Below the pieces are notes generated by a model, which did not search any database, had not been told where the DNA came from, and was given only the letters and a program-made list of their open reading frames with translations. Of a stretch of DNA of 64,000 bases, positions 49,789 through 56,971 are shown in pieces (within the stretch, counting starts at the first letter, position 1; every line of letters starts with the position of its first letter). Both the position numbers and the translations under genes were made by a program. This stretch comes from Rhodococcus koreensis. Lineage in GTDB: Bacteria; Actinomycetota; Actinomycetes; Mycobacteriales; Mycobacteriaceae. The stretch covers positions 4,340,001-4,404,000 of the forward strand of contig NZ_FNSV01000005.1 in NCBI RefSeq assembly GCF_900105905.1, written 5' to 3'.

Positions 49789-49800
49789 GCGGCTCCGCCG

Positions 49801-49846
49801 CCCGTGAGTGGTTAAGGAGTCTCTGCACTCCTTGACCACTCACAGG
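49801..49846. repeat. class B palindrome, copy B2, at the 3' end of DUF559 gene 2
   Basis: CCCGTGAGTGGTTAAGGAGT (49801-49820) pairs with 49827-49846 at 18 of 20 positions, loop 6. GCGGCTCCGCCG links it to the TAG stop of the methyltransferase gene. It contains the TAA stop of the minus-strand DUF559 gene. Confidence 0.92.
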
Positions 49847-50861
49847 CCCGGCAGGGGTTTTCGCCGGGCCTGCTCCACCCCTCCCGCACCAGCACGGTCT
49901 CCACTTCCTGGGCCACGACGCACGGATTTTTCGTCACCTCGTCGAACCCGTACACGAGTCGCGGCCGCCCCTGCAGTTCCGCCGCGTTGTCGCGTCGGCG
50001 GTCCCGGAACGCCACCTCCGCCATCGCGTGCGCGCGGCGACCGTCGAGTCGGACGATGAGCGGCACACCGTGGTCGGAGTAGTCGCAGTCCTCGAAGAGG
50101 GTGCGTCCGTCCACGACTACCGGTGACTGCCTCCGCGCCCGCGGCAGCGCGTGCGCATCCTCGACGTCGGTGGCATAGCGGTACTCGAGCACCGACTGCA
50201 CTCCGTCGGCGAGCAGTCGTACCGCATCCACGAGCGCCTTGCCGTACCGACGTGGTCGTCGCTCCTCCATGCGTCGCCGGATGTCGCGCAGTGGGATCCG
50301 GGCATTGGTCACGAGCGCGACGAGCCGGGTGTAAGCGTCCCGTGCCATCGGCTCGGCGATCGCCACATCCAGAGCCGTGTCCGCCCTTGCCGTCCGGGGT
50401 TGCTCCGTATCGACGGCAATGTAATCGTGCGCCCGCGACCGGTGCACGATGACTCCCGGATGCACGACAGTTCCTTCCCGGTGGCACAGACTGACCGACG
50501 CGAGGCCCGCACCGACAACGGTCGGCGGCTGGGTGATCGCCGATCTTCCGTAGGGAACGGTGATGTGCACGGGGCGTGCAGGATCGACACGAATCATGTG
50601 CCATTCCTCGGCGGCAGTGTGGTGGCTGAGGACTGCGCCCTTGCCTCCGAAGAGCAACGCGGCTTCCAGCGACATCTCACGAGTGATCGGTCCGTTGCTC
50701 ACCGAATAGATACCGTGGAGCACTGCTTGCCATCGACCGGATTCGACGCGGTGCCGGACCCGGCTGCGGGGAAACCCGAGGGCGTGGAGTTGCGTGTGGG
50801 TGATCAGGCCGAACTGCGCGTCGGCGACGTCTTTCAGGGCGGCGAATTGCGTGGAGGTCAT
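49812..50861 (-). CDS. AbiEi-like winged-helix plus DUF559 endonuclease-like protein 2
   Basis: The protein is 349 residues from the ATG at 50861; a longer open frame reaches into the flanking palindrome and is not favoured, though GTG starts upstream are possible. It is a paralogue of the gene at 41050-42066: AALKDVADAQFGLITHTQLH winged helix, HHTAAEEWHMIRVDPARP, VHITVPYGRSAITQPPTVV, VQSVLEYRYATDVEDAHALP, LFEDCDYSDHGVPLIVRLDG and FRDRRRDNAAELQGRPRLVYG. The same R replaces the usual acidic residue before the DG motif. It ends CRACEWSRSAETP; the last ten or so residues and the TAA stop are encoded by palindrome B2. Class B palindromes flank it on both sides. It has no obvious toxin partner. 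Confidence 0.8.
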   Translation of the reverse strand: MTSTQFAALKDVADAQFGLITHTQLHALGFPRSRVRHRVESGRWQAVLHGIYSVSNGPITREMSLEAALLFGGKGAVLSHHTAAEEWHMIRVDPARPVHITVPYGRSAITQPPTVVGAGLASVSLCHREGTVVHPGVIVHRSRAHDYIAVDTEQPRTARADTALDVAIAEPMARDAYTRLVALVTNARIPLRDIRRRMEERRPRRYGKALVDAVRLLADGVQSVLEYRYATDVEDAHALPRARRQSPVVVDGRTLFEDCDYSDHGVPLIVRLDGRRAHAMAEVAFRDRRRDNAAELQGRPRLVYGFDEVTKNPCVVAQEVETVLVREGWSRPGENPCRACEWSRSAETP

Positions 50862-50957
50862 ACCGGGCACGGTCACCGAGACCCCCGACGGGTCTCGGTG
50901 TCGCACCTGGGGAAATGAATTGCCCTGTGGATAACCCACAGATTGGGGATAACTCAG

Positions 50958-51003
50958 CCCGTGCGTGGTTAACGAGTCCAGAGACTCCTTAACCACGCAC
51001 GGG
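50958..51003. repeat. class B palindrome, copy B3, upstream of DUF559 gene 2
   Basis: The left arm 50958-50978 and right arm 50983-51003 pair at 20 of 21 positions with a 4-base loop. Read on the minus strand, the TAG stop of the fadB-like gene leads through GCGGCTCCGCCG into the palindrome, as at B2. Confidence 0.93.
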
Positions 51004-51015
51004 CGGCGGAGCCGC

Positions 51016-53157
51016 CTACGCCTTCAGCGACGCCGGCGGGGTGAAACGCTCGCCGTACTTGGCGGCGAGTTCTTCGGCGCGCTTGACGAAGCCGGCCTGG
51101 CCGCCTTCGTAGCCCTGGATGTACTGCGACACACCGCCGGTCCAGGCGGGGAAGCCGATACCCATGATGGAGCCGATGTTGGCGTCGGCGGTGGTGAGGA
51201 GCACGCCCTCGTCGAAGCATTTCTGCGTTTCGATGGCCTCGATGAACAGCATGCGCTCGATGAGGTCCTGGAACGGGACTTCGAGTTCCTTGGAACCGAA
51301 GTTCTCCCGCAGCCCGGGCCACAGGCCGGTACGTTTGCCGTCGGCGTAGTCGTAGAAGCCTGCGCCGCCGAGTTTGCCCTTGCGGTCGAACTTGTCGACC
51401 ATCGTGTTGATGACGTCGCCTGCCGGGTCGGCGGGCAGTTCCTTGCCTTCGGCCTTCGCGGCTTCCGCGGTTTCCTTGCGGATCTTCTGCATCAGCGTGA
51501 GGTTCAGCTCGTCGGACAGCTGCAGGGGTGCCGCCGGGTAGCCGGCCTGCATGCCTGCCTGTTCGATGGTGGCGGGCTCGATGCCCTCCGCGAGCATGGC
51601 GATGGCCTCGTTGATGAACGTGCCGATGACGCGCGAGGTGAAGAAGCCGCGCGAGTCGTTGACGACGATCGGCGTCTTGCGGATGGCCTGCACGTAGTCG
51701 AAGACGCGGGCGAGGGCCTCGTCGGACGTCTTCTCGCCGCGGATGATCTCGACGAGCGGCATCTTGTCCACGGGAGAGAAGAAGTGGATTCCGATGAAGT
51801 CCTCTTGCCGCTTCACGCCCGTCGCCAGACCGGTGATGGGCAGGGTCGACGTGTTCGAGCCGAGCAGCGCCTTCGGGTCGACGATGTCCTCGATCTCCTG
51901 GAAGACCTTGTGCTTCAGTTCCTGCGACTCGAACACGGCCTCGATGACGAAGTCGACACCGGCGAAGTCGGCGGGGTCGGCGGTCGGCGTGATGCGGTCG
52001 AGCAGCGTCTTCGACTTCTCCTCGGTGGTCTTGCCCCGCGACAGCGCCTTGGCCTCGATGCCCTCGGAGTACGCCTTGCCCTTGGTGGCGGCCTCGATGG
52101 TGACGTCCTTGAGGACGACGTCGAATCCGGCTTTCGCGGAGACGTAGGCGATTCCGGCGCCCATCATTCCGGCACCGAGCACACCGACCTTGGTGATGGG
52201 TGTCTTCTCGATGCCCTCAGGGCGGGACGCGCCGGAGTTGATGGCCTGCAGGTCGAAGAAGAACGCCTGGATCATGTTCTTCGCGACCTGACCGGTGACC
52301 AGCGACGTGAAGTAGCGGGCCTCGATGAGGAGCGCGTTGTCGATGTCGACCTGCGAACCCTCGACGGCGGCGGCCATGATGGCGCGCGGTGCCGGCATGG
52401 GTGCGCCCTTGAGCTGCTTGCGCAGGTTCGCGGGAAACGCGGGCAGGTTCGCGGCGAACGCCGGGGTGGACGGGGTGCCGCCGGGGATCCGGTAGCCCTT
52501 CTTGTCCCACGGCTGGACGCCGCCCTCGGGGTTGGCCTTGATCCACGCCTTCGCGGCGGGCACCAGATCCTCGACCGAGGACACGACCTCGTCGACGAGT
52601 CCGACCTCCTTGGCCTGCACCGGTCCACGCTGCTGGCCCTGCAGCAGCACCTGCATGAGGGCGTTCTGCAGTCCGAGCATGCGGACGGTGCGCACGACGC
52701 CACCGCCGCCGGGCAGCAGGCCGAGGGTGACCTCGGGCAGGCCGATCTTGACGCCCTTCACGTCCGCCGCGACGCGGTGATGCGTGGCCAGGGCGATCTC
52801 GAGTCCGCCGCCGAGTGCGGCGCCGTTGATGGCGGCGACGACGGGCTTGCCCAGAGTCTCGAGGCGGCGCAGATCCGACTTGATCGCGACGCTGTGGCTG
52901 TAGATCTCGTCGGCGTTCTCCGGGCCGACCTTGATCATGTTCTTCAGGTCCCCGCCGGCGAAGAACGTCTTCTTGCCGGACGTGATCACGACACCGGTGA
53001 TGGAGTCCTTCTCGTCGACGAGGCGGTCGACGGTCGCCTTCATCGAGGAGATGTAGGCGTCGTTCATGGTGTTCGCGCCCTGGTTGGGATCGTCGATGGT
53101 GAGCAAGACGATGCCGTCGGCGTCTTGTTCCCAGTTGATGATGTTCTGCTCGCTCAC
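51016..53157 (-). CDS. fadB: beta-oxidation multifunctional enzyme (enoyl-CoA hydratase / 3-hydroxyacyl-CoA dehydrogenase)
   Basis: The protein is 713 residues from the GTG at 53157, preceded by AGGAGACTTG. The crotonase domain is N-terminal (about 1-200: VVITSGKKTFFAGGDLKNMI, AINGAALGGGLEIALATHHR, LPEVTLGLLPGGGGVVRTVR). The NAD-binding 3-hydroxyacyl-CoA dehydrogenase domain begins at about residue 325 (KVGVLGAGMMGAGIAYVSAK, FIGIHFFSPVDKMPLVEIIR) and is followed by the C-terminal dehydrogenase domains. It hydrates enoyl-CoA and oxidises the product to 3-ketoacyl-CoA. It is cotranscribed with the thiolase upstream and probably forms a trifunctional complex with it, as for M. tuberculosis FadB/FadA. 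Confidence 0.95.
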   Translation of the reverse strand: MSEQNIINWEQDADGIVLLTIDDPNQGANTMNDAYISSMKATVDRLVDEKDSITGVVITSGKKTFFAGGDLKNMIKVGPENADEIYSHSVAIKSDLRRLETLGKPVVAAINGAALGGGLEIALATHHRVAADVKGVKIGLPEVTLGLLPGGGGVVRTVRMLGLQNALMQVLLQGQQRGPVQAKEVGLVDEVVSSVEDLVPAAKAWIKANPEGGVQPWDKKGYRIPGGTPSTPAFAANLPAFPANLRKQLKGAPMPAPRAIMAAAVEGSQVDIDNALLIEARYFTSLVTGQVAKNMIQAFFFDLQAINSGASRPEGIEKTPITKVGVLGAGMMGAGIAYVSAKAGFDVVLKDVTIEAATKGKAYSEGIEAKALSRGKTTEEKSKTLLDRITPTADPADFAGVDFVIEAVFESQELKHKVFQEIEDIVDPKALLGSNTSTLPITGLATGVKRQEDFIGIHFFSPVDKMPLVEIIRGEKTSDEALARVFDYVQAIRKTPIVVNDSRGFFTSRVIGTFINEAIAMLAEGIEPATIEQAGMQAGYPAAPLQLSDELNLTLMQKIRKETAEAAKAEGKELPADPAGDVINTMVDKFDRKGKLGGAGFYDYADGKRTGLWPGLRENFGSKELEVPFQDLIERMLFIEAIETQKCFDEGVLLTTADANIGSIMGIGFPAWTGGVSQYIQGYEGGQAGFVKRAEELAAKYGERFTPPASLKA

Positions 53158-53186
53158 TGCTTCAAGTCTCCTGATGGTCCGGGCGG

Positions 53187-54401
53187 TCAGACGCGCTCGA
53201 TGATGGTGGCGACGCCCATACCGCCGCCGATGCACAGGGTGATGAGGGCGTACCGGGCGTACCGGCGCTCGAGCTCGTCGATCATGGTGCCGGTGATCAT
53301 GGCGCCGGTGGCTCCGAGCGGGTGCCCCATCGCGATGGCACCGCCGTTGACGTTGAGCTTCTCGTCGGGGATGTTCAGGTCCTTCTGGAACTTGAGCACC
53401 ACGGACGCGAACGCCTCGTTGATCTCGAACAGGTCGATGTCGTCGACGGTCAGACCGGCGGCGGCGAGCACCTTCTTCGAGGCCGGGGTGGGGCCGGTGA
53501 GCATGATCGTGGAGTCGGCACCGCTGGTGGCCGTCGCGACGACGCGGGCGCGCGGGGTCAGGCTCATGTCCTTGCCGGCCTGCTCGGATCCGACGAGGAC
53601 CAGTGCGGCGCCGTCGACGATGCCGGAGCTGTTGCCGCCGTGGTGGACGTGGTTGATCTTCTCCACCCAGTGGTACTTCTGCAGCGCCACGGCGTCGAAG
53701 CCGCCCATCTCGCCGACGCCGGCGAAGGACGGGTTGAGGCCCGCGAGGTTCTCGAGAGTGGTGCCGGGACGCATGTGCTCGTCCTGGTCGAGGACGACGA
53801 GGCCGTTGATGTCCTTGACCGGGACGACGGACTTGGCGAAGTAGCCGCCGGTCCACGCCTTCGCGGCGAGGTCCTGCGAGCGGACGGCGTACGCGTCGAC
53901 GTCCTCGCGGGAGAAGCCTTCGATGGTGGCGATCAGGTCGGCGCCCACGCCCTGGGGGACGAAGTAGTTGTCGTAGTTGGTGGCCGGGTCGAGCGCCCAC
54001 GGTCCGCCGTCGGAGCCCATCGGCACGCGGGACATTGATTCGACGCCGCCGGCGATGACCAGTTCGTCCCAGCCGGACCGCACCTTCTGCGCGGCGGTGT
54101 TGACGGCCTCGAGGCCGGACGCGCAGAACCGGTTCAGCTGCACGCCGCCGACGGTATCGGGCAGTCCGGCGTCGTTGACCGCGACGCGGGCGATGTCCAT
54201 GCCCTGATCGCCGACGGGGGTGACGACGCCGAGGACCAGATCGGAGATGCGATCCTCGTCCAGGTCGGGGAAGCGGGCGCGGAGCTCGTCGATCAGGCCG
54301 GTGACCAGCGAGATCGGCTTGACCGAGTGCAGGGAACCGGTCTTCTTTCCGCGGCCGCGCGGGGTCCGGATGGCTTCATAAATGAATGCCTCTGTGGTCA
54401 C
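53187..54401 (-). CDS. fadA: acetyl-CoA C-acyltransferase (thiolase)
   Basis: The 404-residue thiolase has the nucleophile Cys93 in LNRFCASGLEAVNTAAQ, GVESMSRVPMGSD, INEAFASVVLKFQ, NGGAIAMGHPLGATGA (His) and TLCIGGGMG (second Cys) near the end. It cleaves 3-ketoacyl-CoA, the last step of beta-oxidation. The GTG at 54401 follows AAGGAAGGA. It lies 29 bases before the fadB-like gene on the same strand, and a KstR-type site lies 84 bases upstream of its start. Confidence 0.95.
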   Translation of the reverse strand: MTTEAFIYEAIRTPRGRGKKTGSLHSVKPISLVTGLIDELRARFPDLDEDRISDLVLGVVTPVGDQGMDIARVAVNDAGLPDTVGGVQLNRFCASGLEAVNTAAQKVRSGWDELVIAGGVESMSRVPMGSDGGPWALDPATNYDNYFVPQGVGADLIATIEGFSREDVDAYAVRSQDLAAKAWTGGYFAKSVVPVKDINGLVVLDQDEHMRPGTTLENLAGLNPSFAGVGEMGGFDAVALQKYHWVEKINHVHHGGNSSGIVDGAALVLVGSEQAGKDMSLTPRARVVATATSGADSTIMLTGPTPASKKVLAAAGLTVDDIDLFEINEAFASVVLKFQKDLNIPDEKLNVNGGAIAMGHPLGATGAMITGTMIDELERRYARYALITLCIGGGMGVATIIERV

Positions 54402-54484
54402 TGTGGAGTGTTCCTTCCTTATCTGCGTCGACGCCGACCGTGCACACGGCGCTCTGCACGGGGCATACCCCGGCACATTTACCT

Positions 54485-54498
54485 TAGAACGTGTTGCA
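54485..54498. promoter_or_regulatory. KstR-type box upstream of fadA-fadB
   Basis: TAGAACGTGTTGCA fits the published KstR pattern TNNAACNNGTTNNA exactly. It lies in the 235-base gap between the divergent thiolase and amidase genes. The motif is short, so chance is possible, but a repressor of lipid or sterol catabolism there is plausible. Confidence 0.5.
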
Positions 54499-54636
54499 AA
54501 ACAGGAGGAAGGACCGAAGCGATCGTGGATCGTGACCCAGGCGATCACGACGGGGCGATCTCGGCCCTGCCGGAACCGCCGTTTCGTGCTGTAATGGCGC
54601 GGCGCTCGACGCGACCCGAGCGGAGGAGAATACGCT

Positions 54637-56286
54637 GTGACCACCCGACTGTCCCGCCGGCAATTGTTCGGCGCCGCGACCGCGGGTGCGGTGACCGTTG
54701 CCGGCCTGGGGCGTGCCGGCGCGACCGCGAATCCGGCACGCCGCCTGCCGTCGCCCGCCGCGATTTCCGCGTCCGATCCGGCACTTCTGAGTGCCGTCGA
54801 GGCGGCGGCGCTGTTGCAGTCCCGGGCGCTGCATCCGCGCGAACTGCTCGACGCGTGCCTGTCGCGCAGCGCGGCGCACGACGGCGGCGTCGAGGCGTGG
54901 ATCCGGATCTACCCGGAGCAGGCCTACGAGGCCGCGGAGTCCGCCGCGCGGCGACTGGCGGCCGGGTCCGCCCCGCTGGTCTGCGGACTGCCGATCGCGC
55001 TGAAGGATCTGTACGCGGTGGCCGGGCTGCCCGTGACCGCGTCGAGCGGCGTCCTCGACGGGAACATCGCCGCGGGCGACGCCGGGGTGTGGCGGCAACT
55101 GCGCGACGCGGGCATGGTGCTGATGGGCCACGCGCACACCCACGAATTCGCCATCGGAACCGCGACGCCGCAGGTCGGGAACCCGTGGGACGTCGCGTAT
55201 TCGCCGGGCGGCTCGTCCGGTGGCAGCGCCGCCGCTCTCGCCGCCCGGTTCACGCCCTGCGCGCTGGGAACGGACACCGGCGGTTCGTTGCGCATCCCCG
55301 CGAGCGCGTGCGGGATCACGTCGATCAAAGCGACGTTCGGTCGGTGCAGCACCAGCGGGGTGATTCCGCTGACCTGGACCCGCGATCACACCGGTCCGAT
55401 GGGCCGCAGCATCGCCGACGCGTCGCTGCTCCTGAGCCACATGGCGGGCGTCGACGTCGACGATCCCAGCACGTCGGTGGGCCCCGACGTTCCCGCGGAG
55501 GGGTACCCGCTGGCCGCCGCGGGCGGGTCACGTCCGCTGTCCGGCAGACGTTTCGGGTTGCCGCACGGTGTCGCCGACGACCTGCCCGGCCCGATCGGGA
55601 CGTTGTTCGCCGGGTTCCTCGACCTCGTCCGCGCACTGGGCGGCGAGATCGTCGACGTTATCGAGCCCGAGGTCCCGACGGGGCTGCTGAGCGGGGATTA
55701 CGCCGAATTCGGCTCGTACCACCGGCAGTTCGCGGACCGGCTCCCGGCATACGGCGCGGAGTCGGCGCTCGCCGCGACCGCGGCGATGGCGAGCCTCGCC
55801 CTGCCCGTCGCCGACTACTTCGCCCTCGAACGCGCGCGCCTGCGTTTCCAGCACGACTACAACCGGATGTTCGCCGAGCACCGACTGGACGCAATTCTGC
55901 GTCCCGGCGCGCTCGCCGACGGGGTACGGCGCGACGACCTCTCCGATTCGAGTGTGTTCGCCGGTGCGCGGGAGAACTACTTCTGGGCCAACTACACGGG
56001 CGCACCGGTCGTCTGCACGCCGGTGGGCCGGTCCGCGGCCACCGGCATTCCGTTCGGGGTGCAGCTGGGCGGGGTCCCGTGGTCCGAGGCGGCGCTGATC
56101 TCCATCGTCCTGGAACTGCAGGAGGCGCAGCCGGTGTGGCGGGACGCGCCGCCACTCGGCGCCGCGCCCCGGCAGATCCCCGAAGCGCGGGTCGCGGCCC
56201 CGGGCTCCGGCCCCACCGCGACCAACACGGACGACACCGGCCCGGGCATCCGATTCGTGCCGACCACCTCGACTGCGGCGGTGTGA
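54637..56286 (+). CDS. amidase signature family protein, Tat-exported
   Basis: The 549-residue protein begins with a twin-arginine signal (TTRLSRRQLFGAATAGAVTV) and should be secreted folded. The amidase signature is intact: Lys in LPIALKDLYAVAG, the cis-Ser region YSPGGSSGGSAAALAARFTP and the nucleophile Ser in LGTDTGGSLRIPASACGI. Such enzymes hydrolyse amides using a Ser-cisSer-Lys triad; the substrate is unknown. The GTG at 54637 follows GGAGGAGAATACGCT. It is divergent from fadA, and the convergent response regulator gene ends ten bases after it. Confidence 0.92.
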   Translation: MTTRLSRRQLFGAATAGAVTVAGLGRAGATANPARRLPSPAAISASDPALLSAVEAAALLQSRALHPRELLDACLSRSAAHDGGVEAWIRIYPEQAYEAAESAARRLAAGSAPLVCGLPIALKDLYAVAGLPVTASSGVLDGNIAAGDAGVWRQLRDAGMVLMGHAHTHEFAIGTATPQVGNPWDVAYSPGGSSGGSAAALAARFTPCALGTDTGGSLRIPASACGITSIKATFGRCSTSGVIPLTWTRDHTGPMGRSIADASLLLSHMAGVDVDDPSTSVGPDVPAEGYPLAAAGGSRPLSGRRFGLPHGVADDLPGPIGTLFAGFLDLVRALGGEIVDVIEPEVPTGLLSGDYAEFGSYHRQFADRLPAYGAESALAATAAMASLALPVADYFALERARLRFQHDYNRMFAEHRLDAILRPGALADGVRRDDLSDSSVFAGARENYFWANYTGAPVVCTPVGRSAATGIPFGVQLGGVPWSEAALISIVLELQEAQPVWRDAPPLGAAPRQIPEARVAAPGSGPTATNTDDTGPGIRFVPTTSTAAV

Positions 56287-56296
56287 CCCCGGCGCC

Positions 56297-56971
56297 TCAG
56301 GTGTCGAGTCCGAGGCCCGCGTCCCGTGCCCGCACGATGGCGGCGGGACGGTCGGGCACACCCAGCTTGGCGAGCACGTTCGACACGTGGTTGCGCACCG
56401 TCTTCGGGCTCAGCACGAGTCTGCGCGAGATGCTCGCGTTGTCGTAGCCGCGGGCGACGAGGTCGAGAACCTCCCGTTCGCGGTCGGTGAGTTCCGGAAA
56501 CACGGTGGGTTCCATCCGGCGCGAGGCGGCCATGAAGCTCATCGCGCGGGCCGCGACCGCGGCGCCGAGAATCACCTCCCCGTTGGCGACCGCCCGGACC
56601 GCGCGTTCGACCTCCCCCGGATCGGCCCCCTTCACCAGGTAGCCGCGCGCCCCGGCACGCACCGACGCGACCAGCGATTCGTCGTCCTCGTGCATGGTGA
56701 CCACGAGCACCCGCAGGGCGGGGTGCCGCTCGACGAGCCGCCGCGTGGCGTCCACCCCCGAACCGTCGCCGAGTTCGAGATCCATGAGCACGACGTCGAC
56801 GTCCCCGTCGACGACGTCGAGCGCCTCCGCGACGGAACTGGCCTGCGCGGCCACCTCCATGCCGTCCAGGGTCGACAGCAACGCGACCATGCCCAGCCGG
56901 AACACCGGGTGGTCGTCGACGACGGCTACCCGGATGGACGAGGTGGTGGAACTTTTCGTGCCCGCGCTCAT
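56297..56971 (-). CDS. NarL/LuxR-type response regulator
   Basis: The 224-residue protein has a receiver domain (VAVVDDHPVFRLGMVALL; phospho-acceptor Asp64 in VVLMDLELGDG; Lys in GYLVKGADP) and a C-terminal LuxR helix-turn-helix (LTDREREVLDLVARGYDNAS, RLVLSPKTVRNHVSNVLAKL). The ATG at 56971 overlaps the stop codon of the kinase gene as ATGA. It should be phosphorylated by that kinase. Target genes are unknown. Confidence 0.94.
   Translation of the reverse strand: MSAGTKSSTTSSIRVAVVDDHPVFRLGMVALLSTLDGMEVAAQASSVAEALDVVDGDVDVVLMDLELGDGSGVDATRRLVERHPALRVLVVTMHEDDESLVASVRAGARGYLVKGADPGEVERAVRAVANGEVILGAAVAARAMSFMAASRRMEPTVFPELTDREREVLDLVARGYDNASISRRLVLSPKTVRNHVSNVLAKLGVPDRPAAIVRARDAGLGLDT

Noticed and set aside
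41050..50861. The AbiEi-like genes as antitoxins of a complete AbiE toxin-antitoxin system
   Set aside because: No AbiEii-type nucleotidyltransferase gene is adjacent to either gene, and both carry a DUF559-like C-terminal domain instead.
50862..50996. Upstream extension of DUF559 gene 2 into palindrome B3
   Set aside because: The extension translates the palindrome and has no ribosome-binding site; the homology with the paralogue begins after 50861.
50965..53844. A 959-residue open frame on the plus strand
   Set aside because: Antisense to fadB and fadA; composition is that of a shadow frame.
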